Shown: positions 14,855 to 23,025 of the stretch, piece by piece
Layout: every line of letters starts with the position of its first letter
How positions within the stretch are numbered: the first letter of the stretch is position 1
NCBI GenBank assembly: GCA_949494735.1
Contig: CATABD010000017.1
Coordinates: forward strand, 1 to 38,454
DNA from: an uncultured Oscillospiraceae bacterium
Lineage (GTDB): Bacteria > Bacillota > Clostridia > Oscillospirales > Oscillospiraceae
Direction of reading: 5' to 3'
DNA: 38,454 bases
Translations under genes and position numbers: made by a program
Notes under the pieces: model-generated
The model's database searches: none
The model's input: only the letters and a program-made list of their open reading frames with translations
What the model was told of the DNA's origin: nothing

Positions 14855-16425
14855 CAGGTTTCCTCAAAGTCCTGGGCGGACACGTCCGGGCAGTGCTCCG
14901 CCGTCAGCCCCCTGCCCTCCACGCCGGACAGCCTCACGTTTTTCACCCGAACCCGTTCCACATTGTCCAGGTACAGCCCCAGCCGGCACCGCGCCTCATT
15001 GTGGTTGCGCATGGAGGGCATACCGGGCTTGGCGTCCTGGGCAAAGGCCACGGAGATGTTCTCCAGCTCCACCCGGCCGATGGGGCTTTCCGGCAGGCCG
15101 TCGATGTAGCAGGCGGCCACCTCCGCCCCCGTGCACTCCATGTTGCGGAAGGCGAAGGAACCCATGCGGGGCGTCCTGTCGTCCACCGGCAGGGGGTCGC
15201 GGCGCCATACATACTCCGAGTAGCGGTCCGGGTCGCAGCAATTGTACCACATGTTGATGACGATGGGGGTGAGGACCTTGTCCATGCGGATGTTGTCGAA
15301 CAGCACGTTGTCGATCACGCTGTCCTTCCCCCTCCCCCGGCGGGTCTTGATGCGCAGGCCCCGGTCGGTAGCGTGGAAATAACAGCTTGTGACGCTCAGG
15401 TTGCGGATGCCCCCCGACAGCTCGCTGCCCAGGGTGACGGCCCCATGGCCGAATTCCATCAGGCAGTTGCGGATGGTGTGGCGGTCCGCCGGGGTCTTGT
15501 ACTTCCGGGCCATGTCGATCTTGCCGGATTTCACCGCCACGCAGTCGTCCCCCACGGAAAAGCGGCAGCCGATGATATCCACCCCGTCGCAGCTCTCCGG
15601 GTCGATGCCGTCGGTGTTGGGGCTGTCCTTGGGGGCGGTGACGAAGCAGTCCAGCATGGCAAAGTCCCGGGAATAGAAGGGGTGGACATGCCAGGACGGG
15701 CCGTTTTTCACCGTCACGCCGTGCATGGTCACGTCCTGGGTGTGGTTGAGAAACACCACCCTGGGCCGCTTGGCGGGGAAGCTGTCAAAATCCCCCCACC
15801 AGTCCCCGTTCCCGCCGTTTCCGTCGATGGCCCCCCGGCCCACGATGGCGATATCCTCCGCGTAGGACGCCTGGAGCAGCGACTGGTAGCAGTCCAGCTC
15901 CTGGCCCTCGAAGCCCGCCTGGAGGGTCTCCTCCCCGGTCACCGGGTCCGTGCTCACGCTGGGGATAACGGGGTAGCGCCCCCGGTCGGCGGAGCCCAGC
16001 AGAGCAGCCCCCTCGTCCAGATCCAGGGTGATGTGGCTTTTCAGGCACAGGGGCAGGGTGAGATAGGTCCCCGCCGGGAACCACAGCCGGCCCCCCTCGG
16101 GCAGAAAGCTGATGGCGGCCTGGATGGCGGCGGTGTCCTCGTGGACGCCGTCCCCCGCCGCGCCAAACTGCCGCACATCCACACAGCAGGCCTCTGTCCT
16201 GGTGGTAAACCGGACGTTTTCCTCCCCGCCGCCTTCGAAGCGGACGGCCACAGCGTATCCTGTCCCAGGCCGCAGCCCGAACAGGGAAAAGACGTTGGTA
16301 TTCTGCGCGGAGAGCCGCTCCTCCCCGTCCACCAGAACGCGGTAGCTTTCCTTGGCATAGTACGGCGCGCCCCCGTCCAGCTCAAAGCACACGGAGCTGC
16401 CGCCGCAATATAGAATTTTTATCAT
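14854..16425 (-). CDS. GH28 polygalacturonase, cytoplasmic exo-type
   Basis: 523 aa, no signal peptide. Residues 1-77 form a beta-rich, fibronectin-III-like domain, and the right-handed beta-helix starts at 'VDVRQFGAAGDGVHEDTAAIQAAI'. The family motifs are all present: NTDGID (270-275, D272), GDDC (292-295, D293/D294), GHG (326-328, H327) and RIK (358-360). It hydrolyses alpha-1,4 galacturonide bonds. The FN3-like N-domain is known in exo-polygalacturonases, and the lack of an export signal suggests action on imported oligomers. Start ATG 16425, 10 nt after the 16436 gene. Confidence 0.93.
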   Translation of the reverse strand: MIKILYCGGSSVCFELDGGAPYYAKESYRVLVDGEERLSAQNTNVFSLFGLRPGTGYAVAVRFEGGGEENVRFTTRTEACCVDVRQFGAAGDGVHEDTAAIQAAISFLPEGGRLWFPAGTYLTLPLCLKSHITLDLDEGAALLGSADRGRYPVIPSVSTDPVTGEETLQAGFEGQELDCYQSLLQASYAEDIAIVGRGAIDGNGGNGDWWGDFDSFPAKRPRVVFLNHTQDVTMHGVTVKNGPSWHVHPFYSRDFAMLDCFVTAPKDSPNTDGIDPESCDGVDIIGCRFSVGDDCVAVKSGKIDMARKYKTPADRHTIRNCLMEFGHGAVTLGSELSGGIRNLSVTSCYFHATDRGLRIKTRRGRGKDSVIDNVLFDNIRMDKVLTPIVINMWYNCCDPDRYSEYVWRRDPLPVDDRTPRMGSFAFRNMECTGAEVAACYIDGLPESPIGRVELENISVAFAQDAKPGMPSMRNHNEARCRLGLYLDNVERVRVKNVRLSGVEGRGLTAEHCPDVSAQDFEET

Positions 16426-16435
16426 GGTATAAACC

Positions 16436-17074
16436 TCACTGGGCCGGTTTTTGGGCCGCGTCGCGGACGATGCGGACGACAGCGTGCTTCATCTGGATGA
16501 GGAGCAGGTCGAACCCCAGGCAGAACAGCCCGAAGAACACCGGCTCCACCCCCAGGACCACCCGGTCCGCCACCCCGGTGATGCGGACGGCGGCCAGGTT
16601 GACGGCATTGTACAGGGTATAGACCAGGAACAAAACCACATAGCCGTACAGGATGTTGAGAAAAAGCCCGGAATAGGTCTTGCGGGTCACCATCATCCAG
16701 CGGGCGTTCTCCCCCTTCGTCTTTTCAAAAAAGCGCAGGACGGGGTTGGTCATCAGGTCGGTGACGACGCCCAGGGCCATGCCGGTGACCGCCAGCAGGT
16801 CCAGCTCATTGGTCAAAAACCCGCCCAGCCCCCAGATGAAGAAAAAACACACCGCCCCGGCGAACCAGAACTTGATGAACAGCATCTTCACCCAGTCCGC
16901 CACCTTCATCCTGGGCCCGGAGCGGTAGGCGCGCAGCTCCGCCTCCGATACCGGGGGCGAGTTCTCCTCGCTGGCGTTCACCAGGTCGTCCACCGCCTGG
17001 GTTTTCAGCCTGTAGTATTCAGACTGTCCCTCTATTTCCGATTTTTGCATTCGGTTTTTACGTTTTTTGCCCAT
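16436..17074 (-). CDS. Uncharacterised 4-TM membrane protein in the pectin transport operon
   Basis: 212 aa, family not recognised. The N-terminal ~55 residues are very basic then acidic (MGKKRKNRMQKSEIEGQ...). Four predicted membrane spans follow at about 63-85, 90-110, 128-155 and 170-195, with a polar middle loop 'RFFEKTKGENARWMMVTRK'. Start ATG 17074 follows GAGGAGAGG. It lies between the 17150 membrane gene and GH28. The context suggests a role in galacturonide uptake or its control; function unknown. Confidence 0.78.
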   Translation of the reverse strand: MGKKRKNRMQKSEIEGQSEYYRLKTQAVDDLVNASEENSPPVSEAELRAYRSGPRMKVADWVKMLFIKFWFAGAVCFFFIWGLGGFLTNELDLLAVTGMALGVVTDLMTNPVLRFFEKTKGENARWMMVTRKTYSGLFLNILYGYVVLFLVYTLYNAVNLAAVRITGVADRVVLGVEPVFFGLFCLGFDLLLIQMKHAVVRIVRDAAQKPAQ

Positions 17075-17094
17075 GGCCTCTCCTCTGTTCGGTA

Positions 17095-17127
17095 ATTTGG
17101 GAGGCCCAGCCGCCGGGCCTCCCAAAT
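17095..17127. repeat. Intra-operon stem-loop (13-bp perfect stem)
   Basis: ATTTGGGAGGCCC (17095-17107) pairs with GGGCCTCCCAAAT (17115-17127). There is no T-tract, so an RNA-processing or mRNA-stability element is likelier than a terminator. Confidence 0.6.
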
Positions 17128-17149
17128 CCTGTTTGTCCGGGGCGGGGCA

Positions 17150-17764
17150 TCACACCTCGCCGGAGATGTCAATGGCCTCCAGGTCGCCGTTGTCCCCCAC
17201 GTCGACGGACGTCTTGATTTTCCGCAGCCACTTGGAGTACACCGGCAGCAGCGCGGTCAGCACGATGGCGGCGGCAAGGATGCCAATGTGTATGCGCAGG
17301 TAATACTCGGCGTACGCGATATAAATGGTATTCTCCGTCACCACAATGGGGTTCTCCGGGCGGCTGATGGCAGCCCAGATGGTGCTGATATAATAGGCGT
17401 CGGCAAAGATGACAATGCCCAGCATGGCGAACATGAGAACCATCATGGGTATATTGGGCTTCTTACGGTAGGGGAAGGCGTTGAGAAAGCACATGAAGGA
17501 CAGCATGGAGAACAGCATGGTGGCAAAGCCAGCCAGCCCCATGCCCGGGCCCTGGATACGGGCGGTGGTGTCCGAAATGTGCATCAGGTTCAGGGAGTAG
17601 AACACAAACGCTGCCACCAGCACCGCCAGGGGGATCATCTGGGGGCGGCGCTTGATGGCCACCAGGAATTTGCGCCGGCGCTCTTTCAGCCAGCCCATAA
17701 CGGTGCGGCGGTGCTGGAGCTCCAGCTCTACCATGCCCTTGTTATTCCTGTTTTCCACTCTCAT
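17150..17764 (-). CDS. Uncharacterised 4-TM membrane protein, downstream partner of the sugar ATPase
   Basis: 204 aa, family not recognised. A basic N-terminal 42 residues (MGWLKERRRKFLVAIKRRPQ) are followed by spans at about 43-63, 76-97, 105-127 and 158-176, and a hydrophilic acidic tail. The outer loop after span 3 is long (about 30 residues). The start overlaps the ATPase stop by four bases (ATGA, 17761-17764) and GGGAGGTG precedes it, so expression is coupled to the ATPase. Topology and the 'F.FYSLNLMHISD' end of span 1 resemble the 18856 and 19344 proteins; distant relationship is inferred. Confidence 0.8.
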   Translation of the reverse strand: MRVENRNNKGMVELELQHRRTVMGWLKERRRKFLVAIKRRPQMIPLAVLVAAFVFYSLNLMHISDTTARIQGPGMGLAGFATMLFSMLSFMCFLNAFPYRKKPNIPMMVLMFAMLGIVIFADAYYISTIWAAISRPENPIVVTENTIYIAYAEYYLRIHIGILAAAIVLTALLPVYSKWLRKIKTSVDVGDNGDLEAIDISGEV

Positions 17765-18843
17765 TCACCTCCCCTGATGGCGTTGGTGGTCTCCTTGTCG
17801 AAGAAATGCTTGCGCTCAAAGGTAAAGGACGCGGTGTCCCCCACCTTGTAGTCCCGCCAGCCCTTGAGCTTGGCGGAAATCTTGGCCCCGGCGGTTTTCA
17901 CGCCGCCGATATGGCCGTGGACCAGGGTATTCATGCCCAGGTTCTCGTTGGAGGATACCGTGACGGGCACGTCCGCCCCCTCCACGATATTCTCCGGGCG
18001 GACACCCAGGGTGATCTCCTTGTTCTGGTAGGCCCGCAGGATGCGCTGCTCCTCCGGGGTGAGGGACACCTGGAATCCTGCGCCGGTGAGCTTACCGCCG
18101 CCCACCCGCACGTTGTAGAAGTTCATGGGGGGCAGGCCGATGAAGCTGGCCACAAACACGTTGGCCGGGCTGTCGTACAGCTCCAGGGGGGTGCCCACCT
18201 GCTGGACATGGCCCATGGACATACACACGATACGGTCCGCCAGGGTCAGCGCCTCGGTCTGGTCGTGGGTGACATAGAGCATGGTGGCCTTCAGCCGTTT
18301 GTGTAGCAGCAGGATTTCCCGCCGGGTGGCGCCGCGCAGCTTGGCGTCCAGGTTGGACAGCGGCTCGTCAAAGAGAAATACCTTGGGGTTGCGCACGATA
18401 GATCGGCCCATTGCCACCCGCTGGCGCTGACCGCCGGACAGCTGGGCGGGCTTCTTGTTGAGCTGGCTGGTCAGGCCCAGTATGTCCGCCGCCGCCATGA
18501 CCTTTTTGTGGATGACGTTGGGGTTCTCCTTGCGCAGGGTAAGGGAGAACGCCATATTCTCATAGATGGTCATATGGCCGTACAGGGCGTAGCTTTGGAA
18601 TACCATGGCCATATCCCGGTCCTTAGCAGGGGTGGCGGTGATGTCCTTTCCGTCCAGCAGCAGTTTGCCGGCGGAGATGTCCTCCAGCCCGGCCACCATG
18701 CGCAGGGTAGTGGACTTGCCACAGCCGGAGGGACCCACCAGCACAATGAGCTCGCCGTCCTTCACGTCCAGATTGAAGTCAAAGACCGCCTGCACATGAT
18801 TGTCGTATATCTTGTCGATATGCTGCAAATTCAGTGTCGCCAT
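17761..18843 (-). CDS. UgpC/MsmK-type sugar ABC transporter ATP-binding protein (second of two)
   Basis: 360 aa. Walker A GPSGCGKST (37-45), signature LSGGQRQR (135-142), Walker B VFLFDEP (155-161), H-loop in 'YVTHDQTEA' and a TOBE-type C-terminal domain ('ITLGVRPENIVEG'). It lies in the transport operon with the permeases (22123, 23026) and binding protein (20045), so it is their likely ATPase. Its stop overlaps the next start by four bases. It is 12 nt downstream of the 18856 gene. Confidence 0.94.
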   Translation of the reverse strand: MATLNLQHIDKIYDNHVQAVFDFNLDVKDGELIVLVGPSGCGKSTTLRMVAGLEDISAGKLLLDGKDITATPAKDRDMAMVFQSYALYGHMTIYENMAFSLTLRKENPNVIHKKVMAAADILGLTSQLNKKPAQLSGGQRQRVAMGRSIVRNPKVFLFDEPLSNLDAKLRGATRREILLLHKRLKATMLYVTHDQTEALTLADRIVCMSMGHVQQVGTPLELYDSPANVFVASFIGLPPMNFYNVRVGGGKLTGAGFQVSLTPEEQRILRAYQNKEITLGVRPENIVEGADVPVTVSSNENLGMNTLVHGHIGGVKTAGAKISAKLKGWRDYKVGDTASFTFERKHFFDKETTNAIRGGE

Positions 18844-18855
18844 GTCCCTGCCTCC

Positions 18856-19347
18856 TTATACACCCTGGGTCCTCAGAGACTTCAGATGTGCCTCCAGCTC
18901 GCCGCAGCGGATGAAATTCACCACCGCCGCCGCCAAAAGGCAGGCCGCGGAGGCAATGAGATAGACCAGTACCCGGATGAACTGTCCGTCCTGCATGACC
19001 ACCACGTTCTCGCCGTTCACCAGGGTAGCGGCGGCGTGGGCCCGCACGGGGATGATGAAGATGCGCACAATCTGGAGCGCCCCAATGGCGGCCAGCAGGT
19101 AGGAATAATTCCTTTTGTAATTCTTCACACCCTCCGAGGACAGGAATACCGCAAGCATGAACACCAGATTGTACACGATGGAGGCGCCGATGAGGATGTT
19201 GTAATAGTAGGTGTTCACATCCGATTTATAGATGCTGACAAAGTAAAACACATCGAACAAGATGCCCAAGATGGCCAGGTTGGACGAGAGCGAATTCTTG
19301 ATGAACCGCATCCGGTCACGTTGGATGGTACGTTCTTCAGCTGTCAT
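18856..19347 (-). CDS. Uncharacterised small 4-TM membrane protein in the pectin transport operon
   Basis: 163 aa, family not recognised. Spans at about 22-40, 47-70, 80-100 and 126-146, with an outer loop after span 3 that carries 'LVNGENVVVMQDGQ'. Start ATG 19347 is set by GAGGAGGAG just upstream and overlaps the stop of the 19344 gene by four bases; the longer in-frame extension lies inside that gene and is rejected. Span 1 ends 'DVFYFVSIYKSD', similar to the 17150 protein. It is directly followed by the ATPase gene. Confidence 0.8.
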   Translation of the reverse strand: MTAEERTIQRDRMRFIKNSLSSNLAILGILFDVFYFVSIYKSDVNTYYYNILIGASIVYNLVFMLAVFLSSEGVKNYKRNYSYLLAAIGALQIVRIFIIPVRAHAAATLVNGENVVVMQDGQFIRVLVYLIASAACLLAAAVVNFIRCGELEAHLKSLRTQGV

Positions 19348-19934
19348 CCGGCGCTCCTCCTCCCCTCTTCCACCAGCCCGGCCTCCTCTTTCATCAGCCG
19401 CACCTTCCATACCGTGTTGGCTGCCAGCAGCGCGCACACCGCCAGCAGCAGGCCGAACACAAAATAGTGCAGGTCGAACCAGAAGGTGGACTCGGTATAC
19501 AGTGTGCCCCACATCTCGGCGTGCTCTTTGAGGGCGGCAAAGTCCACCTGGAGGAACTGGGCCTTGAAAATTTCAATGTAGGTATGGGCAAACACGGCGT
19601 TATACACCCCCGCCGCCACAAACAGGCCGGTGGCCGCGTAATTGCCGATATAGTACCGGCGGCGGCTGTGGGTGTTGGTGACAAACAGCAGCACCCCCAG
19701 CAGGATCTGCCCGATGCTGTACATCAGGAACATGCGGTTGAATTCCTGCATGTTATAGTAGACGATGGAGCCGGACACATCGGTCTGGAAGGGATTGCTG
19801 GGATTGCGCATGGTGTCGTAGAGGCTGTCATACAAATCGGTCATAATGCCCAGCGCATAGAGGAAAAAGATCGCGCTTGTGATGACAGCCGCCAGACAGA
19901 GGATCTTCTGCGCGGTCATTTGCTTTTTATACAT
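19344..19934 (-). CDS. Uncharacterised 4-TM membrane protein after the binding protein
   Basis: 196 aa, family not recognised. Spans at about 10-31, 67-88, 97-117 and 155-175. The first outer loop (about 32-66) is polar and aromatic (DLYDSLYDTMRNPSNPFQTDVSG...), the last ends near residue 154, and the C-terminal tail is charged. ATG 19934 follows GGGAGGAGG. It is separated from the binding-protein gene by a GC-rich stem-loop and overlaps the next gene by four bases, so it belongs to the transport operon. Confidence 0.8.
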   Translation of the reverse strand: MYKKQMTAQKILCLAAVITSAIFFLYALGIMTDLYDSLYDTMRNPSNPFQTDVSGSIVYYNMQEFNRMFLMYSIGQILLGVLLFVTNTHSRRRYYIGNYAATGLFVAAGVYNAVFAHTYIEIFKAQFLQVDFAALKEHAEMWGTLYTESTFWFDLHYFVFGLLLAVCALLAANTVWKVRLMKEEAGLVEEGRRSAG

Positions 19935-19965
19935 GACGACCTCCTCCCAGGGAAATCGCTTCTCC

Positions 19966-19992
19966 CCGGCCGGGGGGCGCGCCCCCGGCCGG
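19966..19992. repeat. GC-rich stem-loop after the binding-protein gene
   Basis: CCGGCCGGGGG (19966-19976) and CCCCCGGCCGG (19982-19992) form an 11-bp stem with a 5-nt loop. There is no T-tract. Such structures after binding-protein genes often protect the upstream mRNA or reduce read-through, giving excess binding protein. Confidence 0.6.
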
Positions 19993-20044
19993 TGGAAAGC
20001 TCAGGATAGTTTGACTGGCCGCAGACTGTGTTGCGGGAGCCCGG

Positions 20045-22039
20045 TCACTTCAGGGTCTCGTAATAGGCGATGTCCTTCTCCCAGGCGCTCTGCTTGATGG
20101 CCAGATACTGCTTGCCGGACCAGCTGCCGGCCACGTTGTCGGCGGTGCCGACGGCGTCCTGCATGGCCGCGTTGGTATAGCCGTTGACGATGAGCTCCAG
20201 CAGCATATTGCCGCCGTCCTTCTGCTGGTTGAAGCGGTCGGTGAGCTCGGTGTAGCCGTTGATGGTGTCGTTCTCCACCTTGGTGGTGGGCAGGACGGTG
20301 GGAACGCTGGTGTACCAGGGATTGGAGGCCAGGGCCAGCTCGGGGTGCTTGATGGTGCCCAGGCCGATGGCAGTGGAGATGTAGCCCGCGCCCTCCTTGC
20401 CGACCTCGTGGGTGCACTGGTACTCAAAGGCCTGGCTCTTCAGGAAGGACAGGGTGGAACCCAGATACCACCTGGCATAGTTGGTGTAGTTACCACCGGC
20501 CAGATCCCACAGCTCCTTCTCGCAGGCCTCGGAGATCTTGGGCATTTCGTTGCCGTTAAACAGGAAGGTCTCGCTGGAGCGCCACGCCTCGGGGCCGTAG
20601 CTCATGAGGATCTGGCCCTCCTCGGAGTAGGCGAAGTCGATCAGGGCCAGGCAAGCGTTGAGCTTGTCGGCGCTGTCGCCCACGCCGGACTTGGAGATAC
20701 CCCAGCCGTCGGTCTTGACGGAACGCCAGGACTCGGTAAAGCGCATGAACTGCTCGCCGGTGCCGTCGTCCCAGCGGGCCACGGGAACCATGACGGCCAT
20801 GTACTTCTCGCCCTCATCGCCGTCCTTGTTCAGCTTGGTGGCGTTCATCAGGGTCTGGGTCTGGTTGTAGTCGTAGTGCATGAAGCCCAGGTCGTTCTCC
20901 AGATAGGTGCCGGAGCTCTCCTCAGAGCCGTCGATGAAGGCCTTGGAGAGCAGGCCCTCCGCCGCCATGGCGTGCATCCGCTCCAGGGCCTCGTAGGTCT
21001 CTTTCTCCTGGCGGGCGTCGTGGAGCTTGTTGTCATTGCCCACGTACAGGTAGTCCTGGCGGGACTCCAGGCCGCGCACGCCGAACAGGGTGCCGGCAAA
21101 GCGGAACATATCAACCCGGCGCTGGTTGTTGTTGTCCTCGCGGGAGAACAGGCCCTGGACGGCGTCGGCGCCGTTGAGGGTCTGGGGGTTGGCCACCACG
21201 CAGCGCAGCAGGGCCACCAGCTCGTCGGCGTCCCAGGCGGCGTTCTGGCCCACGAACAGGTCGGCGCGGTCGGTCCCGTAGTAGCCGTTATACGCCTCGT
21301 CGATGTAGGTGCGCAGCATGTTGACGGCGGCCACGCCGTCCATGGAGCCGGCGGCGTTCATCTTCTCAATGATGTTCCCGCCCGCGTCGTAGTCCTTGGT
21401 GACCTTCTCCACGCCGGAGCCGTCGGCCTTGACCACGTCGATCTCCACCTTGCCGGAAGTGGGCATATAGGGCTGGTAGGAGGGGGCGGCGGTCTTGTTG
21501 CTGGCGCCGGCGGCAAACTCGCCCTCGCCGTTGAGCAGCTTCTCCACCCAGTCGGTGCGCATCAGGGGCATACGCTCGATGTCGTCCACGCCGTCAAAGT
21601 AGGGGCTGAAGTAGATGGCGCCGGTGTCGGTGTTGCCGGTGATGGACATGCGCACGATGGGGTTGGTCTCCAGGTAGGCTTTGAAGTTGGGCATCAGGTC
21701 CAGGTACTCGGCGATGTTGACCATATTGCCGGCCTCGCCGTTCTCGGTGAGCTTGGTGGCGGTGCCGCTGACCATGTCCACCTCGTTGAGCCGCTCCTTC
21801 CAGAAGTCGAACTCCTTGGAGGCGCTGTTATAGCCGGTGGCCATGCGCAGCTTGGTGCCGGGGGCGTAGGTCAGGCCCTGGGGCTCGGGGGCCTGGCTGG
21901 GCTCGGTCCCGGCGGGGGCGCTGGACTGGGCGGGGGGATCGGACTGCTGGACCTGGACGCTGGGGCCGCAGCCGGACAGAAGGGCGGCGGTCATCACGAT
22001 GGCAAGGAGCACCGCGATCAGGGACTTATACTTTTTCAT
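20045..22039 (-). CDS. Lipoprotein extracellular solute-binding protein of a sugar ABC importer (LplA/YtcQ-like)
   Basis: 664 aa. A signal peptide MKKYKSLIAVLLAIVMTAALLSGC has a lipobox with lipid-modified C24, then an S/P/E/Q linker (25-50), then a large family-1-type binding fold rich in W, Y and D. It should capture oligogalacturonides outside the membrane. It is longer than usual for CUT1 binding proteins (about 420-550 aa), as seen in the LplA/YtcQ group for pectin oligomers. Start ATG 22039 follows AAGGAGG. It is 83 nt downstream of the second permease gene. Confidence 0.93.
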   Translation of the reverse strand: MKKYKSLIAVLLAIVMTAALLSGCGPSVQVQQSDPPAQSSAPAGTEPSQAPEPQGLTYAPGTKLRMATGYNSASKEFDFWKERLNEVDMVSGTATKLTENGEAGNMVNIAEYLDLMPNFKAYLETNPIVRMSITGNTDTGAIYFSPYFDGVDDIERMPLMRTDWVEKLLNGEGEFAAGASNKTAAPSYQPYMPTSGKVEIDVVKADGSGVEKVTKDYDAGGNIIEKMNAAGSMDGVAAVNMLRTYIDEAYNGYYGTDRADLFVGQNAAWDADELVALLRCVVANPQTLNGADAVQGLFSREDNNNQRRVDMFRFAGTLFGVRGLESRQDYLYVGNDNKLHDARQEKETYEALERMHAMAAEGLLSKAFIDGSEESSGTYLENDLGFMHYDYNQTQTLMNATKLNKDGDEGEKYMAVMVPVARWDDGTGEQFMRFTESWRSVKTDGWGISKSGVGDSADKLNACLALIDFAYSEEGQILMSYGPEAWRSSETFLFNGNEMPKISEACEKELWDLAGGNYTNYARWYLGSTLSFLKSQAFEYQCTHEVGKEGAGYISTAIGLGTIKHPELALASNPWYTSVPTVLPTTKVENDTINGYTELTDRFNQQKDGGNMLLELIVNGYTNAAMQDAVGTADNVAGSWSGKQYLAIKQSAWEKDIAYYETLK

Positions 22040-22122
22040 GATATCCTCCTTAATGTCTGTTTGATTTTCACTTTCCGGCACAGCCGGGGAAGCACACACG
22101 TAAATATCGTTCCCAGCGGGCG

Positions 22123-23013
22123 TTACTCCTTCACGCCGCCCACGTTGACGCCCTTTGCAAAATACTTCTGGATAAAGGGGTAGATGATGAGAATGGGGAC
22201 GATGGAGCACACGATGAGGGCGTAGATCACCGAATCGGCGGCAAAGGCCTCGTTCCAGCCCGCCATGGCCTCCGGGTCGGTATACTGCTCCAGCCGGAGG
22301 CGGATGAACACCTGGAGCGGGTGCTCGTTGGAGTTGGAGATCATCTGCCGGGCCCAGAAGTATCCGTTCCAGCGGGAGATGGCGAAGAACAGGGCCACGG
22401 TGGCGATGGTGGACTTGCTCATGGGGATGTACACCTTGCTGAGCACCTGGAACTCGGTGGCGCCGTCCACGACGGCGGCCTCCTCAATCTCGGAGGGGAC
22501 GCCCTCGAAGGCGTTGCGCAGCAGGATGATGTTCATGGCCGCCATACCCATGGCGATGACCACCAGCCACTTGTCGTCGGTGATGCCCGCGGCGGTGAAC
22601 ACCTTCTTGGTGGCCAGGTAGTTCAGGTACTGGGGGACGATGCCCGCGGAGAACCACATGGTGAACACCAGGAAGAAGTTGAAGAACTTGCGGAACAGCA
22701 GCCGCCGCTTGGACAAGGCGTAGGCCCCCAAAATGGCGGTGAGCATGGACCACAGCGTGCCGTAGAGGGTGAGGAACAGGGTGTTGGAATAGGCGTTCCA
22801 GAACATGTTGTCCCCGAACATCCTGGCAAAGGCGTCGAACTGGACGTCCTTGGGGAAGAGCACGACGGAGCCGTACTCTACGGCGGAGCGCCCGCTGATG
22901 GACGCGGACACCGCGTACACAAAGGGGTACAGGCAGCACAGGGCGAACACCGTGAGCAGCGTGTAGCTGATGATCTTGAAAATCAGCTCGGAGGTTTCAA
23001 GCTTTCGTTTCAT
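22123..23013 (-). CDS. Carbohydrate ABC transporter permease (LplC/YtcP-like)
   Basis: 296 aa, six membrane spans, the standard size. The cytoplasmic coupling loop 'EEAAVVDGATEFQVLSKVYIPMSKS' (about 177-201) is the EAA motif of sugar permeases, and the C-terminus 'QKYFAKGVNVGGVKE' is typical of the YtcP/LplC type. ATG 23013 follows GGGAGGG and is 12 nt after its partner. It forms the channel with the 23026 permease for the lipoprotein at 20045. Confidence 0.95.
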   Translation of the reverse strand: MKRKLETSELIFKIISYTLLTVFALCCLYPFVYAVSASISGRSAVEYGSVVLFPKDVQFDAFARMFGDNMFWNAYSNTLFLTLYGTLWSMLTAILGAYALSKRRLLFRKFFNFFLVFTMWFSAGIVPQYLNYLATKKVFTAAGITDDKWLVVIAMGMAAMNIILLRNAFEGVPSEIEEAAVVDGATEFQVLSKVYIPMSKSTIATVALFFAISRWNGYFWARQMISNSNEHPLQVFIRLRLEQYTDPEAMAGWNEAFAADSVIYALIVCSIVPILIIYPFIQKYFAKGVNVGGVKE

Positions 23014-23025
23014 AGCGCCCTCCCA

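Noticed and set aside
20345-22183. 612-codon plus-strand open frame opposite the binding-protein gene
   Set aside because: The translation is Gly/Val/His-rich and structureless; the minus strand encodes a complete lipoprotein with signal peptide and ribosome site.
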